A stretch of 64,000 bases of DNA from Muricea muricata (Eukaryota > Cnidaria > Anthozoa > Malacalcyonacea > Plexauridae). The stretch covers positions 25,439,746-25,503,745 of the forward strand of contig OY979717.1 of the NCBI GenBank assembly GCA_963855995.1. The letters are read 5' to 3'. The position numbers were made by a program, and so were the translations under genes. How positions within the stretch are numbered: position 1 is the first letter of the stretch; every line of letters begins with the position of its first letter. This document shows positions 1 through 11,605 of this stretch, in pieces. The notes beneath the pieces are model-generated. The model saw nothing but the letters and a program-made list of their open reading frames with translations. It did no database searches and was not told the origin of the DNA.

Positions 1-948
1 TCTATAAAGTGTACTTCAGGATTGCAATTTTCATCAAAACTTGTAAATTTATTTTTATCATTAACTATGTGCATTGTAGCTCCACAATCTACGAGTAAAC
101 TCGCCTTCAAGCTATCAACGTTAGATTCAGCTGGTTCATTGCTGACTTTAAAGATGAATGGTCCTTGACCGTGCTCGGGTTCATGTCGTTCTGGTTGATG
201 TTGGGCATTCTTGACTGCATCGGAGGTAATTTCTTGGTTTTTCTTTCGGCATTCCTTGGTGTTGTGGGTTTTAGACTTACAATGATGGCACCATTTTCGT
301 GAATGTGGACACTGGTCGGCTTTATGTTCTGGTTGTTTGCATGCATAACACTTTATCTTGTAGTTTACACCCAATTTCATCACGTTGCCTTTCGACGTGG
401 GTTTCTCATTTTCTTCAAATGCTCGTAGGGATACTTTAAATTCTGAATATGTTGGTTGCTTGTCCTTCTGAGTGATCACAGTGTTAAATGCTTTGAATTT
501 TGGTGGAAGCCCTTTCAAAATCATTGCTATTAGCAGTGAATTCTTCACCTGCATTCTTTAATGCTGCCACAGACGCCTCAGCTCGTGACATGTAGTCAGT
601 TACACACTCATTTTCTCCTTTCTGTAACGTGGTTAATTCGGTATAAAGTGCGATGACTTTCGGCTTTGCACTTGACATATAATGCTCTCGAAGTATGCTG
701 ATGGCCTTCTTACCATCATCTGTAGTTTCTCGCATGACCAGAGACAGTGATCGATCGTCTAAAACTTGTATTAACTCTGCATATACATTTGCATTTTTTG
801 CTGCGTTTGGCTCTTCGCTCTCGACAGTTTCTGTCAACTTTAAAATATGAAGATGACCCATAGATTTCTCCTCCCATAGTTCATATTTTCTCTCATCTCC
901 GTTAAAGAGTATTTTCGCTCTGAGCCCATAACCTGTTGAGGTCGCCAT
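1..948 (-). pseudogene. gag: Ty1/copia-type gag and start of protease, frameshifted, cut by the window edge
   Basis: This is the start of a copia-type retrotransposon polyprotein. The first part (948 down to about 540) has the layout of copia Gag N-termini (UBN2-like), including the stretches YELWEEKS and TLQKGENECVTDYMSRAE. Near 540 the frame shifts by one base. The other frame then carries two perfect CCHC zinc knuckles in tandem (CYACKQPEHKADQC and CHHCKSKTHNTKEC, about 360-250), which bind RNA during packaging. After these comes the protease active-site motif LLVDCGAT (about 95-75), where the usual DSGA is DCGA. The reading runs off the left edge, so integrase and RT lie outside the window. 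The start is the ATG at 948, preceded by a non-coding leader. I found no LTR on the right flank. It is probably inactive because of the frameshift, unless that is an assembly error. Confidence 0.85.
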
Positions 949-1670
949 GCTCGATAGACGGAGGATTACTTCGGATTATAACTCAAGGAAGTACAAACAC
1001 ATGTCCGATTACGAAGAGGACATAACAGAAGAATTTTAATAATACAAAAAGAACATATCATGTGACAATTTTCATTATGACATAAATTATAAACAGTTCA
1101 AGTTATTAGATTACACCTTAACAGGCTTGACCTTATGTCGAACTAGTGCACGTCTGGGTGCAGTTGTAGAGGTAGAGGGTATGCTTTTTTCTGGTAGATT
1201 TAGGGTGGGAACAGCTCTAGGCTGAAGTCTTTTGCAGGTGGGAACTAAACCAAAATAAAACCAGATCTCGATTTTAGACTCGATTTTAAACACTGTCGTA
1301 GCTTATTAATGGTGAATATGAAAGAGCATATGTTTTAGGTATTTTTATATATTTATGATCCTATATAATATTTATATTAAATGGACATATTATATTACTG
1401 TTAAGTTTTGTCTAAATATCTAATAATACACTTGTAAACAAACACATCATTTACTTGGTGTTATAATTTGGGAGTCAAGTGATAAAATGTGATTGTAATA
1501 TCCTGAATTCATCTATCGTTTTTGCTATTTCGGCCATCGAACAGTTTTGCCATATGGTTTTATTTAATATTATGCCAGCATTATAATACAATAGCGCGTT
1601 ATGTAAATTAGTATCAAATTTCCATAAGACCTACAAGTCTTTCAACTACAATTCTACAATGTTGCAAACA
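949..1670. other. No recognisable gene
   Basis: AT-rich sequence upstream of the copia gag start. It may include the element's leader or LTR, but no repeat partner is present in the window to prove it. Confidence 0.4.
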
Positions 1671-1674
1671 TATA

Positions 1675-1924
1675 TAATAGAAGCCGAACGATAAGGTTCT
1701 TTTCGAAGTGTCTTTCACAAATATAGATTGTTCGCTGATCGATTTGTTTTCTTAAACTCTAGTCTCTCTATCTCTATCTCTCGATCTCTTGTCACAAGGC
1801 GCACCCACGCTTCGCGAGTTTTCTTTGATAAATTGTCGTCTTTAGCTGGATTTCTAAGAATACTAATCCCAGTGTGTTTTCTACTGGTTCCACAACCGTA
1901 AATCGAGCAATTATCTCCTGGCAT
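1675..1924 (-). pseudogene. THAP-type zinc-finger domain, broken
   Basis: The reading from the ATG at 1924 starts MPGDNCSIYGCGTSRK, which matches the start of a THAP (C2CH) DNA-binding domain with its Cys-x4-Cys pair. It is followed by a GISI..NPAKDD stretch and WVRLVTRDR, the usual central Trp and basic region. The frame ends at 1715. In the next frame the expected end of the domain follows directly (YICERHF, about 1700-1680, giving the C-x2-H pair). A single-base shift therefore splits one domain. THAP domains occur in P-element-like transposases and in many host zinc-finger proteins. Nothing beyond the domain is recognisable, so it may be a transposon remnant or a lone exon. Confidence 0.65.
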
Positions 1925-2044
1925 ACGAACTTTTTTCGAAAAAATATGTTTTTTAACGCGCAGTAGGCTTCACTGTATATGCGTCTCGTATTACCGAATC
2001 AGTTTTGATGCTCCCGTATTGTCACGAGACAGAAAACAATAACA

Positions 2045-3060
2045 TAATTTGGCCACGCCCCCAGCTTCCAAACCCTCTCCTCTATTAACTATTGTCCATT
2101 GCATCAAATATTACCAATTGTATCAATTGTTACGCCACCCCGCGAAATGAAAGTTGTTTCGAGTTTTCTAACGCGTGTTATCATTGGACAACTTTACGTT
2201 TTACATTTCAAACTTCTAATTAGGGGGTGTGAACGTTTACAGCCGTTTTTGCAATTATATCCGGCGAACCGCTATAAATAGCAACCACTAACGTAAACAA
2301 ATATATATCAAATCGTTCTTTTGCAATAATTATCACTAAATTGTCTTGAAAACCATTCAATCATCTCTTTGTAAATCAAGTACATTAATATTGAACGACA
2401 AAATTCGAAACTGAACAATTTCAGCTTCGTGGTCATGTAACATAAAACTGACGTGTCAGTCGAACATTTTTCGGCTGGTTGCTGACGGTTGTAGACGTTC
2501 ACGCCCCCTAATTAGAAGTTTGAAATGTAAAACGTAAAGTTGTCCAATGATAATACGCGTTGGAAAACTCTAAACAACTTTCATTTCGCGGCGCGGCGTA
2601 ACGATTGAATGCAAATGGTAGTAGATGATCGGTAATTAATAAGTTTAAAGTTTCAGTAGAGTGCTGTTTTTTATTTCCGCTTTGATGTACACTAAGTCGT
2701 TTATTGCGTGTTAAATAGGAATTGAATTGGTTGAGAACAGCTCTCTCACAAATTTTTCAAACAGTATTAGGAGGGAAAGAGGGCGATTGTTTGAAGCAAT
2801 TTCATGATCACCGTCTTTTAATAAGGGAATAACTTCCGATCCGCTAGTTTCATATCATCTGGGAACGTTGATGTGGCGAAGCAGCAATTGATAATGTTGG
2901 TAATGCGACCGCGAGAACAACAGGAAGGCAATCTTTTAAAACACGCATACTGAGTTTGTCTGGTCCTGGTGTTTTGTTTAAAGGCATAGACATGATTGAT
3001 GATTTGTTTAATATCAGTACACGAAACCAGCGATAAGTGAAACATTTCATGCTTGGTGTG
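2045..3060 (-). pseudogene. LINE reverse transcriptase N-terminal part, split by an insertion
   Basis: The reading includes NKTPGPDKLSMRVLKDCLP, the conserved start of LINE RT domains. After a frame change it gives DGDHEIASNNRPLSLL (the RPISLL block) and then CERAVLNQFNSYLTRNKR. Near 2625 it reads LLITDHL, and a TIR element (2111-2621) begins exactly there. The RT sequence resumes at 2110 with DAMDNS, the residues expected next in this family. There are at least two frame changes between 3050 and 2750. The catalytic YADD region is absent. No function remains. Confidence 0.8.
2111..2621. mobile_element. TIR element (MITE), copy 1, TA target duplication
   Basis: A 511-bp element with inverted ends of about 130 bp. 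The right end reads AATGCAAATGGTAG, and the left end is a diverged inverse of it. TA flanks both sides (2109-2110 and 2622-2623). It splits a LINE reading frame, and joining the LINE across it leaves one TA. A near-identical copy lies at 41186-41697. The TA duplication fits the Tc1/mariner superfamily. No transposase is encoded. Confidence 0.85.
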
Positions 3061-3289
3061 TGTAGATGATATTGCAGGAAAGGAGCTTGACGTTGGTCCG
3101 TTAAGATTATTGTCCAGGGCTACTTGAGCTGCAGCGTTTGCAGTTTTTTTCCTCCAACAGCGAAAAAAAAATTGTTGAATTCGTTTGCAATCTTTTCCGA
3201 ATCTTTACTATAACATTGAATTTTTCTTTCTTTACTGGGAATGCAACGATTTATAATTTTCCATAAACATGTTGTATTGTTTTTATGGG

Positions 3290-4434
3290 CTAATATTTCG
3301 CCACGAACATATATTCTTTCTCTGCGTTCTTTAGGGCAATTTTGACTGATTGTCTCGCGTTTTTATACGTTGACCAATCTCCGACATCACGTGAAAATTT
3401 GAATTGCCTATGAAGTTGATCTCTATGTGCCATCAAATCCTTTATATTTTGAGTGATATAGGGGCATGGACGATTACGAACCCTGATCGTTTTAACTGGT
3501 GCATGAGTTTGTAAGGTGCATAATAGAGCGTCGTTTAATATTGATAATTTTGAGTTCACATCGTTTTCCGTAAAAATTGATTGTAAAAGTGTCTCGTGTT
3601 TAGAAACGAGGTCTGCTGTAAATAAGATAGGGTTATAGTAATTAAAATTACGCACTGTGATGTAACTTCGTGGTTGTTTAGGAAGTTTTAAGTTCAGTAC
3701 CATGTAAACCGAAAAATGGTCACTTATGGAGGTTTGGTAACTCCACTTTCCTGTACAAGATCTGAAGTCGAGGATATTACAACGTCTATTAATGATTCAG
3801 TGATCCTAGTGGGTGAAGTAATCAATTGTTTGAGGTTCAATTCAGAAACAAAATTCAGCAATGACAAACCGTCGGGATTTTCTTGTAAAAGTTTGCAAAT
3901 TAAATCACTTAGAATTATAACAGGCTTGTTGAGCGATAAGGCGTAGGTCGAAGAAGGCTTTAAGAAATCCTCAAAACAGGAAACAGGACAGTCAGGAGGT
4001 CTATAAACAGCACAGATTACGAATGATCTAATCTTTTTATATTGAACTTGTAACCAGAGTTGTTGAAACCAGGTTGTTGGTGTACCGGAGATTTGTGCCT
4101 TGAACGGGCTACGAATGTACGCGCACACTCCCCCGCCTCGTTTATCCTTTCGGTCCAGTCTAAATATTTTATAACCTTTAATTTCGACTTCGGCGTTTTT
4201 GACTGACTTGTTCAGCCAAGTTTCTGATAATATAATTGTGTGATAATTTGTTACTCGGACAAATTCACGAAGTTGAAGGATATGATTTCTGTTTTTTAAA
4301 GATCGAATGTTTAAATGAATGAATGACAATTTGTGTGCATCCACCCTTTTTAATTCAATCGACGATTTGCTCTCATTTTCTTTAGAATTTACTTTGTCGT
4401 CAGCCGGGGAGCAAGATCTAAATGCGCCAACCAT
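3290..4434 (-). pseudogene. LINE AP-type endonuclease and linker, frameshifted
   Basis: The 236-residue reading from 4434 to 3724 has the order of LINE apurinic-type endonucleases: LSFIHLNIRSLKNR (N-terminal Asn block), IILSETWLN (catalytic Glu), GGGVCAYIR, VICAVYRPP, and a block where LSDLICKLL stands for the usual LGDFN. The last of these has lost the expected Gly-Asp-x-Asn pattern. TSPTRITES..LIDVVI follows, as in active elements. The frame breaks near 3720 and continues at 3703-3290 as the linker toward RT. This enzyme nicks target DNA for target-primed reverse transcription. This copy is broken. Confidence 0.85.
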
Positions 4435-4540
4435 TTCGCTCTTTGAACATAAGGCAAGGGCGGGGGACGTTTCGGAAAGCTTTGCCGAAAAGGACAGCTA
4501 TTGGTGTTGTCAGCAATAGCCGTGCAAATGAAAAGCGCCG

Positions 4541-4812
4541 ATAGTCAACACTTCCACAGATCTATATCAGCTTTTGTTGATTCGTAATGTGTTATTCTTA
4601 CTGATTGACGATTACGCCATTTCTTCCATAGCTGGATGTAACAAATTAACAGTTGAATACTGCAATTGGTCAAGTACTTAAACATATGCTTCGGCGTAAG
4701 TATTTCGATAAACCACATTGTACTGTCTTCTGTTACTCGAAAACTGTATCTTTTCACGACGCTATTTTCAAGTTTGCTGTTTAGGCTTAACAGTAGGCAA
4801 GTAAAACACCTA
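4541..4812. other. No recognisable gene
   Basis: Sequence between the LINE 5' end and the tRNA-like element. I see no domain or repeat partner in it. Confidence 0.35.
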
Positions 4813-4945
4813 TAGATTCATATTAATCTCACACTGCAGAGAACAACGAAAGTTCGTTGTCTCGAGTGGGATTTGATTGACTCGAATTTTTGGGTTCCTG
4901 GATCGCAGCTCTACCAATTGAGCTATCGAGCCAACTGCGATTGGT
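4813..4945 (-). repeat. tRNA-derived SINE-like sequence
   Basis: On the minus strand, about 4945-4860 reads like a tRNA: GGCTCGATAGCTCAATTGG (box A type) and, further on, a TCAAATCCC box-B-like T arm followed by CACTCGAG. The anticodon arm does not fold well. It continues into a 38-bp tail (4850-4813) that recurs in opposite orientation at 6105-6142. This suggests a short interspersed element rather than a working tRNA gene. Confidence 0.5.
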
Positions 4946-5144
4946 AGCGATCTACCAATACCCATAATAATCATAATGATCATAATGATCACACCCATAA
5001 TAATCGTACCCGTAATGACGTTATTTAGTAGTTAAGCGAGTAAAACTATTCGAGTAAGGCAATATTGTTCAATGGTCAAAGCAACAAGAAAAATATACGT
5101 GGAATAGATGTTAAATTACATTTGTTTTGTTTAATGCTCTAGCC

Positions 5145-5760
5145 AGAACAGTAAGACGTTAAGCTCAGTAACGCATGTGTCTTTGAGGAATTTTTAAGAG
5201 ATCCAAATTGTCGCTTGTCAATCTTCTCGTTAACGAAATGCATTAACCAATCTGCAACAAAACGCTCGCATGTTTTTGACAAGGTGGCGGTAAGTGAGAT
5301 GGGACGCAAATCTTTGTTGATATCACTTGGTACCTTATTTTTAGGGACGGGGATGACGTCAGCTTTTTTCCATATCTCAGGAACAAACGCCTATTAAAGG
5401 AAGACATTAAAAATCGAGGTAGCGGGGAGAGCTAACACGTGCGCATAAGATTTTAGAACCCAATTCGGTATTTCATCTGGACCAGCTGCCTTTGAAGATG
5501 ATATAAAAGATAACCTAGAATATACATCTTCTTTGATGATGAACTCGGTCGGAATAGTGTTGTAGTTGCTTTCTGTCAGAGGAAAGAATAGGGCTAAGAG
5601 AAAAGATTTCTCGAGTAACGGATATGAAGGTATCGTTGATTTTATCAGCAATTATTTTAAAGGCTGCCAACATGCAAAAAGCATTTACCTGGTTTAAAGA
5701 CACAATATAATGTCAAGATGGAATTGTCCCCCCACAGACACCCTGTCAAGTCATCTTCAA
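5145..5760 (-). pseudogene. LINE reverse-transcriptase fragment, second family, frameshifted
   Basis: The minus strand carries ADKINDTFISVTRE (about 5660-5620). In another frame it then reads SSSKAAGPDEIPNWVLKSYA, the start of a LINE RT domain (5515-5455). A further frame has PEIWKKADVIPVPK and DLRPISLTATLSKTCERFV, the RT block with RPISL (about 5380-5240), ending near 5145. The frame breaks are near 5590 and 5395. The sequence differs from the LINE at 2.0-4.5 kb, so it is another family. The fragment lacks the catalytic block and both ends. Confidence 0.85.
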
Positions 5761-6340
5761 TAAACTGCAATTTCCTCGCCCGCAATTGTATAGGTTTTTG
5801 TAATATTTTCGTTACACAATTATCTATTTCCTTTCTAACGGCTTGACGGCGTGTTTGCGTGATTTATTCTAATTAAAATTCTGCGCAGGATATATCTAGT
5901 TTTACAAAGAATTTGCTTATTGATAGGCTTGCACCACCTACAGAACTTGTACCGATAGAAAGTAAATATGAAATCCTGTAAGATTTTAAAATTTCAAAAA
6001 ACCTTATAGAATTGCAGCGGAGAAAATTGCAGTTTACTCGAGAAGACTTCAAATCTCGTTTGTTTGAACACTTGTAGTGTATATACCGTCATTATAACGA
6101 ATTTTTCGTTGTTCTCTGCAGTGCCAGATTAATATGAATCTAGTTTTTCATATCTCTGTGGATGGTTCTGACATATACCAGTTAGGAGAGAAACCAAAGA
6201 AAACAGTAGGCATATTTGTTTGGCGTTCACTTTATAGTTCATGTCTATGAAATAGACTCTAAAATAACGAGTGCTGAAATGCTTAACGCTTGTTTACTAA
6301 TTGGTTTGATCATGTCTAAATAAATGTTAATGTTGTCTAG
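5761..6340. other. Non-coding, with a copy of the SINE tail
   Basis: No gene seen. Positions 6105-6142 match 4813-4850 in inverted orientation at 36 of 38 bases, so the LINE fragment at 5.1-5.8 kb lies between inverted copies of one repeat tail. Confidence 0.5.
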
Positions 6341-6341
6341 A

Positions 6342-9044
6342 TTCAAGTTGAAAATACCAAAACTGGCGCGAAGTTTTCATTTAAACGTGGACGTTGGCTT
6401 TTATTGAAAGAAGATGATCGTACTATGGTAGTATCATTAAAGAACTTCCTGCCTTTAGTGTACCAACCTTGCTCTTCTACTAGTAGGATGTACACAAAAC
6501 ATGATGATTCTGAAACTTCTGAAAGTAGTGCATGATGACCAAAGTCATGACATCAAATTCTTCGAGATGGATCCATTGTTGCCAATTTATGAGCAAGATT
6601 TAAGAAAAGGAATGGAAACCAAAAATGTTGTAGAGATCCTTTTACAGCCAAATGAAAACGCTGTGGCTCAGGCTGTTCCAACGTCAGTTTCTATTAACGC
6701 TGTTTTTGTCGTTGATGTAGCCTCACCTCATGTCATGCATTACAAAAACGTCTTAGCTGATGATCTTGGAGCATGGGTGGCAAACGGAACGAAACATCGT
6801 GTTCCTAGTAAAACAAGGATACCAATCGCTGTATCTAAGGACGTTTTTAATGACGCAACGTATCATCATTGATTTAACAGGTAAGGTATAGATAGATCGA
6901 ATTATAGGCCTAAGGTTGTGAATTTACTTACGAGGCGCTAAGTGAATAAACTTGTTCTATTATTAGTTGTACCTCGTTAAGTCTCGTTATTTTTAGCTCA
7001 AGTACAAATTACGAGATTAGAGAAAAAGCTAATTACAAAAGATGCGTTTAGTTGAGAATAAGATCATAATTACAAAAGTACAGTAGAAAACTAATAAGAA
7101 ACTGGAGCAAAATTTGTTTGGCACTTTAAGCAACTACGGCATGCAGTCGACGTAAATGACCTGCCACATTGTGCACTGTAGCTTCGTAGCCAGAGATTTG
7201 CCAGGTGGAAAATGGATTCTTATAATAAATATGAGAGCCCAAGACATAACTTTTAATAGAGCTATTAGTAGATTGCAGTATGTTTGTTACTCTTTGGATA
7301 TTTAGTTATTTTTTTATTCTTTATAGACAAAAAAGGCGAAATGCATCCACTTGTGTTTGCGCAGTACATTTTCAAGAAGGCAGAACATCGGGTCCACGTC
7401 CAAGGTCATGGTAACTCGAGGATGAAATCAAGCAGATATTACCGAACTTCGCATACCACTAAGGAAAGAATATCCGCGTTATGCAACCAAGGAAAATCTC
7501 CAAACGTGGCGTTCCATGAAAGTGTTGCTGAGCAAGGTAGCATTACCCAAATTCGGAACGCTGCTTCTCATCCCAGGAATGTGCGACCAGTAAAGCACAT
7601 TAAAAGTACAACATTAGTACAACAACCAAACGACCAGATGTTGGAGCTGATTGAAATGCAAAAGGAAGGCGTGAGGGATACTGAGAAAGCATTTGTTCGA
7701 AAAGTGGAAACATCATCCGAACCCTGCGTAATACTGACGACGGATCAACAACTTAATGATGTCGCTCAATTTTGTTCAAACTCCGCAAAATTTTGCGCTT
7801 TAGGCGTCGATCCCACTTTCAACTTTGGAAAATATTATGTAGCAGTACAGTTACCACATACTGCCACCTCTTGCTTCGCACCAAAGAAGAATCTCACCCA
7901 GTTTGCATTGGCCCAGTTATGATACATAACAAAAAAGAGGCCTTTAGTTATCATGAGCTGTCGTCAACAATGATAAAGTTAAAGCCTGAAATACGAAAAA
8001 CTCTTGTTTATGGAACAGATGGAGAAAAATCTCTATGGGATGGATTTGGCTGGACTCTTGCAAACGCGCGGCACTTGCTTTGCAACCTTCACATGAAGGA
8101 CAACATCGCTGCCAAATTGCAAGAACTTGGAATTAGAGGTGAAACAGCTCAAATATTTATGACTGATATTTTTGGAAAAACGGCTGGTTCTGAGAGAATT
8201 CGTGGTCTTATCGACGAAGCAAGCAGCGAAGCCCTAGACTCTGCAATGGAAAATCTCAAGGCAAAGTGGACATCTATACACAGTCAAGGTCAGAGGTTCG
8301 TGCGTCATGAGCTTCGAGGGTTTTTCTCCAGGTACTCTAGGTTTCCTCTCTCTTTAAATCAACACATTGTAAGTACTAATATATGTGAAAATGTAATGTT
8401 CTATGACGAACTTGTTAAATAGGGTTACCGTTGGCCTCACGATTTCCTTTACAAGTAATATGTGTATACCTTGAGTAAATGCTCGAAATATGAAACAATA
8501 TGAAACTAATAATGTATAATGTACTACCACTAATAGCCAATAATTATTTTTCTTCAAAGGTGGTAAAAGAATCCTATGTGAATCACACTCGGACCCACAT
8601 TATGATCCGTAAGTTTACCTTGAAGTTGCAATTACTTAGCAAACATAAGCTGTTGATAACTTTCATTGCTGAGATTCTCTACCATTGTGAGTGTTTCATC
8701 TTTTAAAGAAAAGCTTTGAAAGAAACGCCAAAGTGGTTTATGGTTGATGTCAAATATGTTAGAATGACGAGACGATTTATATCTCTTAAAGAATTGAAGA
8801 AAATTCACATGGTAAGTTCTTACGTGTTGCCATGATTGTATTTCCAGGATGGATAGTTGTCTAGTTGACTATCGCTTCCTGTAAGCTTCATTATCTAACA
8901 ACGTTAGTTTGATATATTTTTGTGAAGTAGTTTATTGCAGAGTCAATGGTTTCTAAACAGGAACACAAACAAAACGGTGGACCATTAATATCACTGTCGT
9001 TGCTTACCCAATCAAGAGTATCAGTAGCACCTTTGACTGAAGGT
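6342..9044 (+). pseudogene. MULE-type DDE transposase-like gene, spliced, frameshifted remnant
   Basis: A multi-exon reading related to MULE (Mutator-like) transposases. Exon 1 runs from about 6342 to 6889. The intron ends at 7325 (acceptor TTCTTTATAG). The main exon runs from 7326 to about 8368. Key motifs are LGVDPTFNFGKYYV, where the usual first catalytic Asp lies (about 7810); VYGTDGEKSLWDGF, with the second Asp (about 8010); and LCNLHMKDN, the C-x2-H pattern between Asp and Glu in MULEs (about 8080). At least three single-base frame changes occur (near 6530, 6845 and 7850). Two smaller exon-like pieces follow (about 8706-8813 and 8944-9044), both with GTAAG-type donors. I believe the family is multi-copy in cnidarian genomes; that is from memory. 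The end of the protein and the catalytic Glu are not identified. Confidence 0.65.
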
Positions 9045-9751
9045 AAGCAATTAGTCTGCAAGAATTTTTACCTAATATTTTTGCCCCAAGTTACTAAAAG
9101 GAAAATAGCAACATCTTTTGTTTCTGTTTTAGAGTCTTGAGGACAAGGTTGAAACATAAACTTTTATCAGCTAGTGAAGAATGGAGTATGGTAGTCATGC
9201 AAGCTAAATGCATCACTACGGTATGGAGTCACTGTCTTTACTATTACTTACTTTAAGGTCTCGACAGACTGTTTCATTGGAATGTTTTCATCTAGCTTTA
9301 TAAATTACCTCATGGACAGACTTACTCTAACTGCTGGCTGTATTACAATAAATTATTCTTACAGTGTTGCATAAAATAAAAATTAATGTGTTTAAAATTT
9401 GTAGTAATCAATATTCTAATATGAAATTTGCAAGAGAAAGCACTTGGTTTCCGAAGTAAATTCTGTACTTTCTCTGAAGGATTGTGCGGAATGTTGAGTG
9501 TTGCAAGTGTTTCGAGAAATTTATCCGTGTGTGCAGTTGAAATTACAACAAATCTATTACAAGGATTTATTTATTTATCTTATTTTGTCCACTCTCATCT
9601 CTACATCTATGAAGTGGAGAGAAGGGGGGGGGGGGGGGGGGGGGGGGAATGGGACACTACAGAGCGATTGTACGTTTACCAAGTGAAACCTGCGGCTGAA
9701 AATTAGATGCCCAAGTTGCAAGACTTCTAAATGAGGCAAGACATCTAAAGG
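9045..9751. other. Non-coding, with a 24-base G run
   Basis: No gene seen. Positions 9624-9647 are an uninterrupted run of 24 G. Short readings on both strands across it are compositional artefacts. Confidence 0.5.
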
Positions 9752-11605
9752 GAAGTCGAAATTTGCAAAATTAACTACTGTTGTCTTTTTCCGTTTCCTT
9801 CTTGATCGAGCTTGATACGCCATTACGTTCAGTGTCCTTGATATAGGAGTCATTTATTTATGGCCTTGGGTTTAATTCCCAAACACTGAATGGCAGTTTT
9901 TAGTTCTTTCAAGTAACGCGATAACATTGTCTCAAGATGGCACTGGGTTATCTCTTTGCCTAAACAATGACAGACAAACACGTAGTAGCTATATTCTATA
10001 AGCCTTCACCCAGAACTCAGCGGTTCAGTTTGAATCAACGAGAAAGCTTGACGTTCACACCTTGCACACAACTGTCCATTTTATATGTCATAATTAAGGG
10101 AAAGTACATCGCCGTTGTCTTACAATCCCAAATTAAAATTACCAGTGCCCCCAGTACAGTTGAAGCACCCACTCATATTTTAAACAAACTGAATCTCAAA
10201 TCGGTTACAGCGTGACATATTGACTAGACAGCATAACGCAGTGCTATTTTGTTGCCATGTCAGTATCCTATACAAGTTGTCTTTAGCTCTTTTAAGCATC
10301 GAGAGACGACATTGCAACAAGACGGGACTGCGTTACGCTGTGCCTAGTCAATATGTCATGCTGTAACCGATTTGTAATTCAGTTTGTGCAAAATATGAAA
10401 TGATTTAAATGGGTGCTTTTAATTGCAATGGCGGTACTGGCAACTGTATAACAACTGCGATGCACTTAGTTTACTTGGAACATAAAATGCACTGTTATAT
10501 GCGAGCTGTGAACGTCAAGCTTTCTCGTTGATACAAACTGAATCGCTGAGTTCTGAGTCTTAGCTTATGGAATATACGATGTGTTTGTCTGTCGTTGTTT
10601 GTGTATGTTGACAAATTGGTTACAAGCGTGCATATTTCAAAGTGAGAACGCAGGGCCATCTTTACACTGAACCGTAAGGCATATAAAGATGGCCCTGCGT
10701 TCTCACTTTGAAATATGCACGCTTGTAACCAATTTGTCAATTTACAACAAGAGACAAACGCATAGTAGATTCCATAAGCTAAGACTCAGAACTCAGCGAT
10801 TCAGTTTGTATCAACGAGAAAGCTTGACGTTCACAGCTTGCATATAACAGTGCATTTTATGTCCAAATAAACTAAGTGCATCGCAGTTGTCTTACAGTTA
10901 CCAATGCCGCCAGTACAGTTAAAAGCACCCATTTAAACATTTCATATTTTGCACAAACTGAATTACAAATCGGTTACAGCATGACATATTGACTAGGCAC
11001 AGTGTAATAACGCAGTGCCATCTTGTCGCAATGTCATCTCTCGTTTCTTAAAAGAGCTTAAGACAACTTGTAATAGGATACTGACATTGCAACAAAATAG
11101 CTCTGCGTGATGCTGTGTCCAGTCAATATGTCACGCTGTAACCAATTAAGATTCAGTTTGTGTAAAATATGAATGGCTCTTTTCACTGTAATGGCGGCAC
11201 TGGTAACTTTAATTTGGGACTGTAAGACAACGGCGATGCACTTACTTTAATTGTGACATATAAAATGGACAGTTATGTGCAAGCTGTGAACGTCAAGCTT
11301 TCTCGTTCATTCAAACTAAATCGCTGAGTTCTGAGTGAAGGCTTATAGAATATACTATGTGTTTGTCTGTCGTTGTTTAGGCAAAGAGATAACCCAGTGC
11401 CATCTTATGACAATGTTATCTCGTTACTTGAAAGAACTAAAAACTGCCATTCAATGTTTGGGAATTAAACCCAAGGCCATAGAAAAATGACTCCTATATC
11501 AAGGACACTGAACGTAATGGCATATCAAGTTCGATCAAGAAAAAAACAGCCCAGGGAAAGTCGAAATAGACAACAGTTATTATTTTGCAAACTTCGACTT
11601 TCTTT
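9752..11605. repeat. Large nested palindrome (foldback element)
   Basis: The left half pairs with the inverse of the right half from about 9752/11605 inward; for example GATATAGGAGTCATTTATTT near 9838 matches its inverse near 11500. The centre is a perfect 57-bp stem (10608-10664 with 10684-10740) around a 19-base loop. Each half is itself an inverted repeat, so a module of roughly 220 bp occurs four times in alternating orientation (starting near 9960, 10380, 10745 and 11130). No transposase is present. It resembles foldback-type or nested MITE structures. Confidence 0.85.

Larger units (their letters stand above)
2045..4540 (-). mobile_element. LINE (jockey/CR1-like non-LTR retrotransposon), decayed, interrupted by a TIR element
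   Basis: Endonuclease and reverse-transcriptase remnants lie in order on the minus strand: endonuclease 4434-3724, linker 3703-3290, RT from 3060 downward. The RT reading is cut at 2622 by a 511-bp TIR element and resumes on its other side at 2110 (DAMDNS), so LINE sequence can be followed to about 2070. The 3' half is missing. Several frame breaks show that it is dead. Confidence 0.85.

Noticed and set aside
2308..2502. 64-codon reading, matched at 41305-41499
   Set aside because: Interior of the two near-identical TIR elements. Conservation follows from element identity, no domain, no start context.
4860..4945. Working tRNA gene on minus
   Set aside because: The anticodon arm does not fold properly and a SINE-type tail follows.
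9428..9853. Readings on both strands with Gly or Pro runs
   Set aside because: Produced by the G homopolymer.
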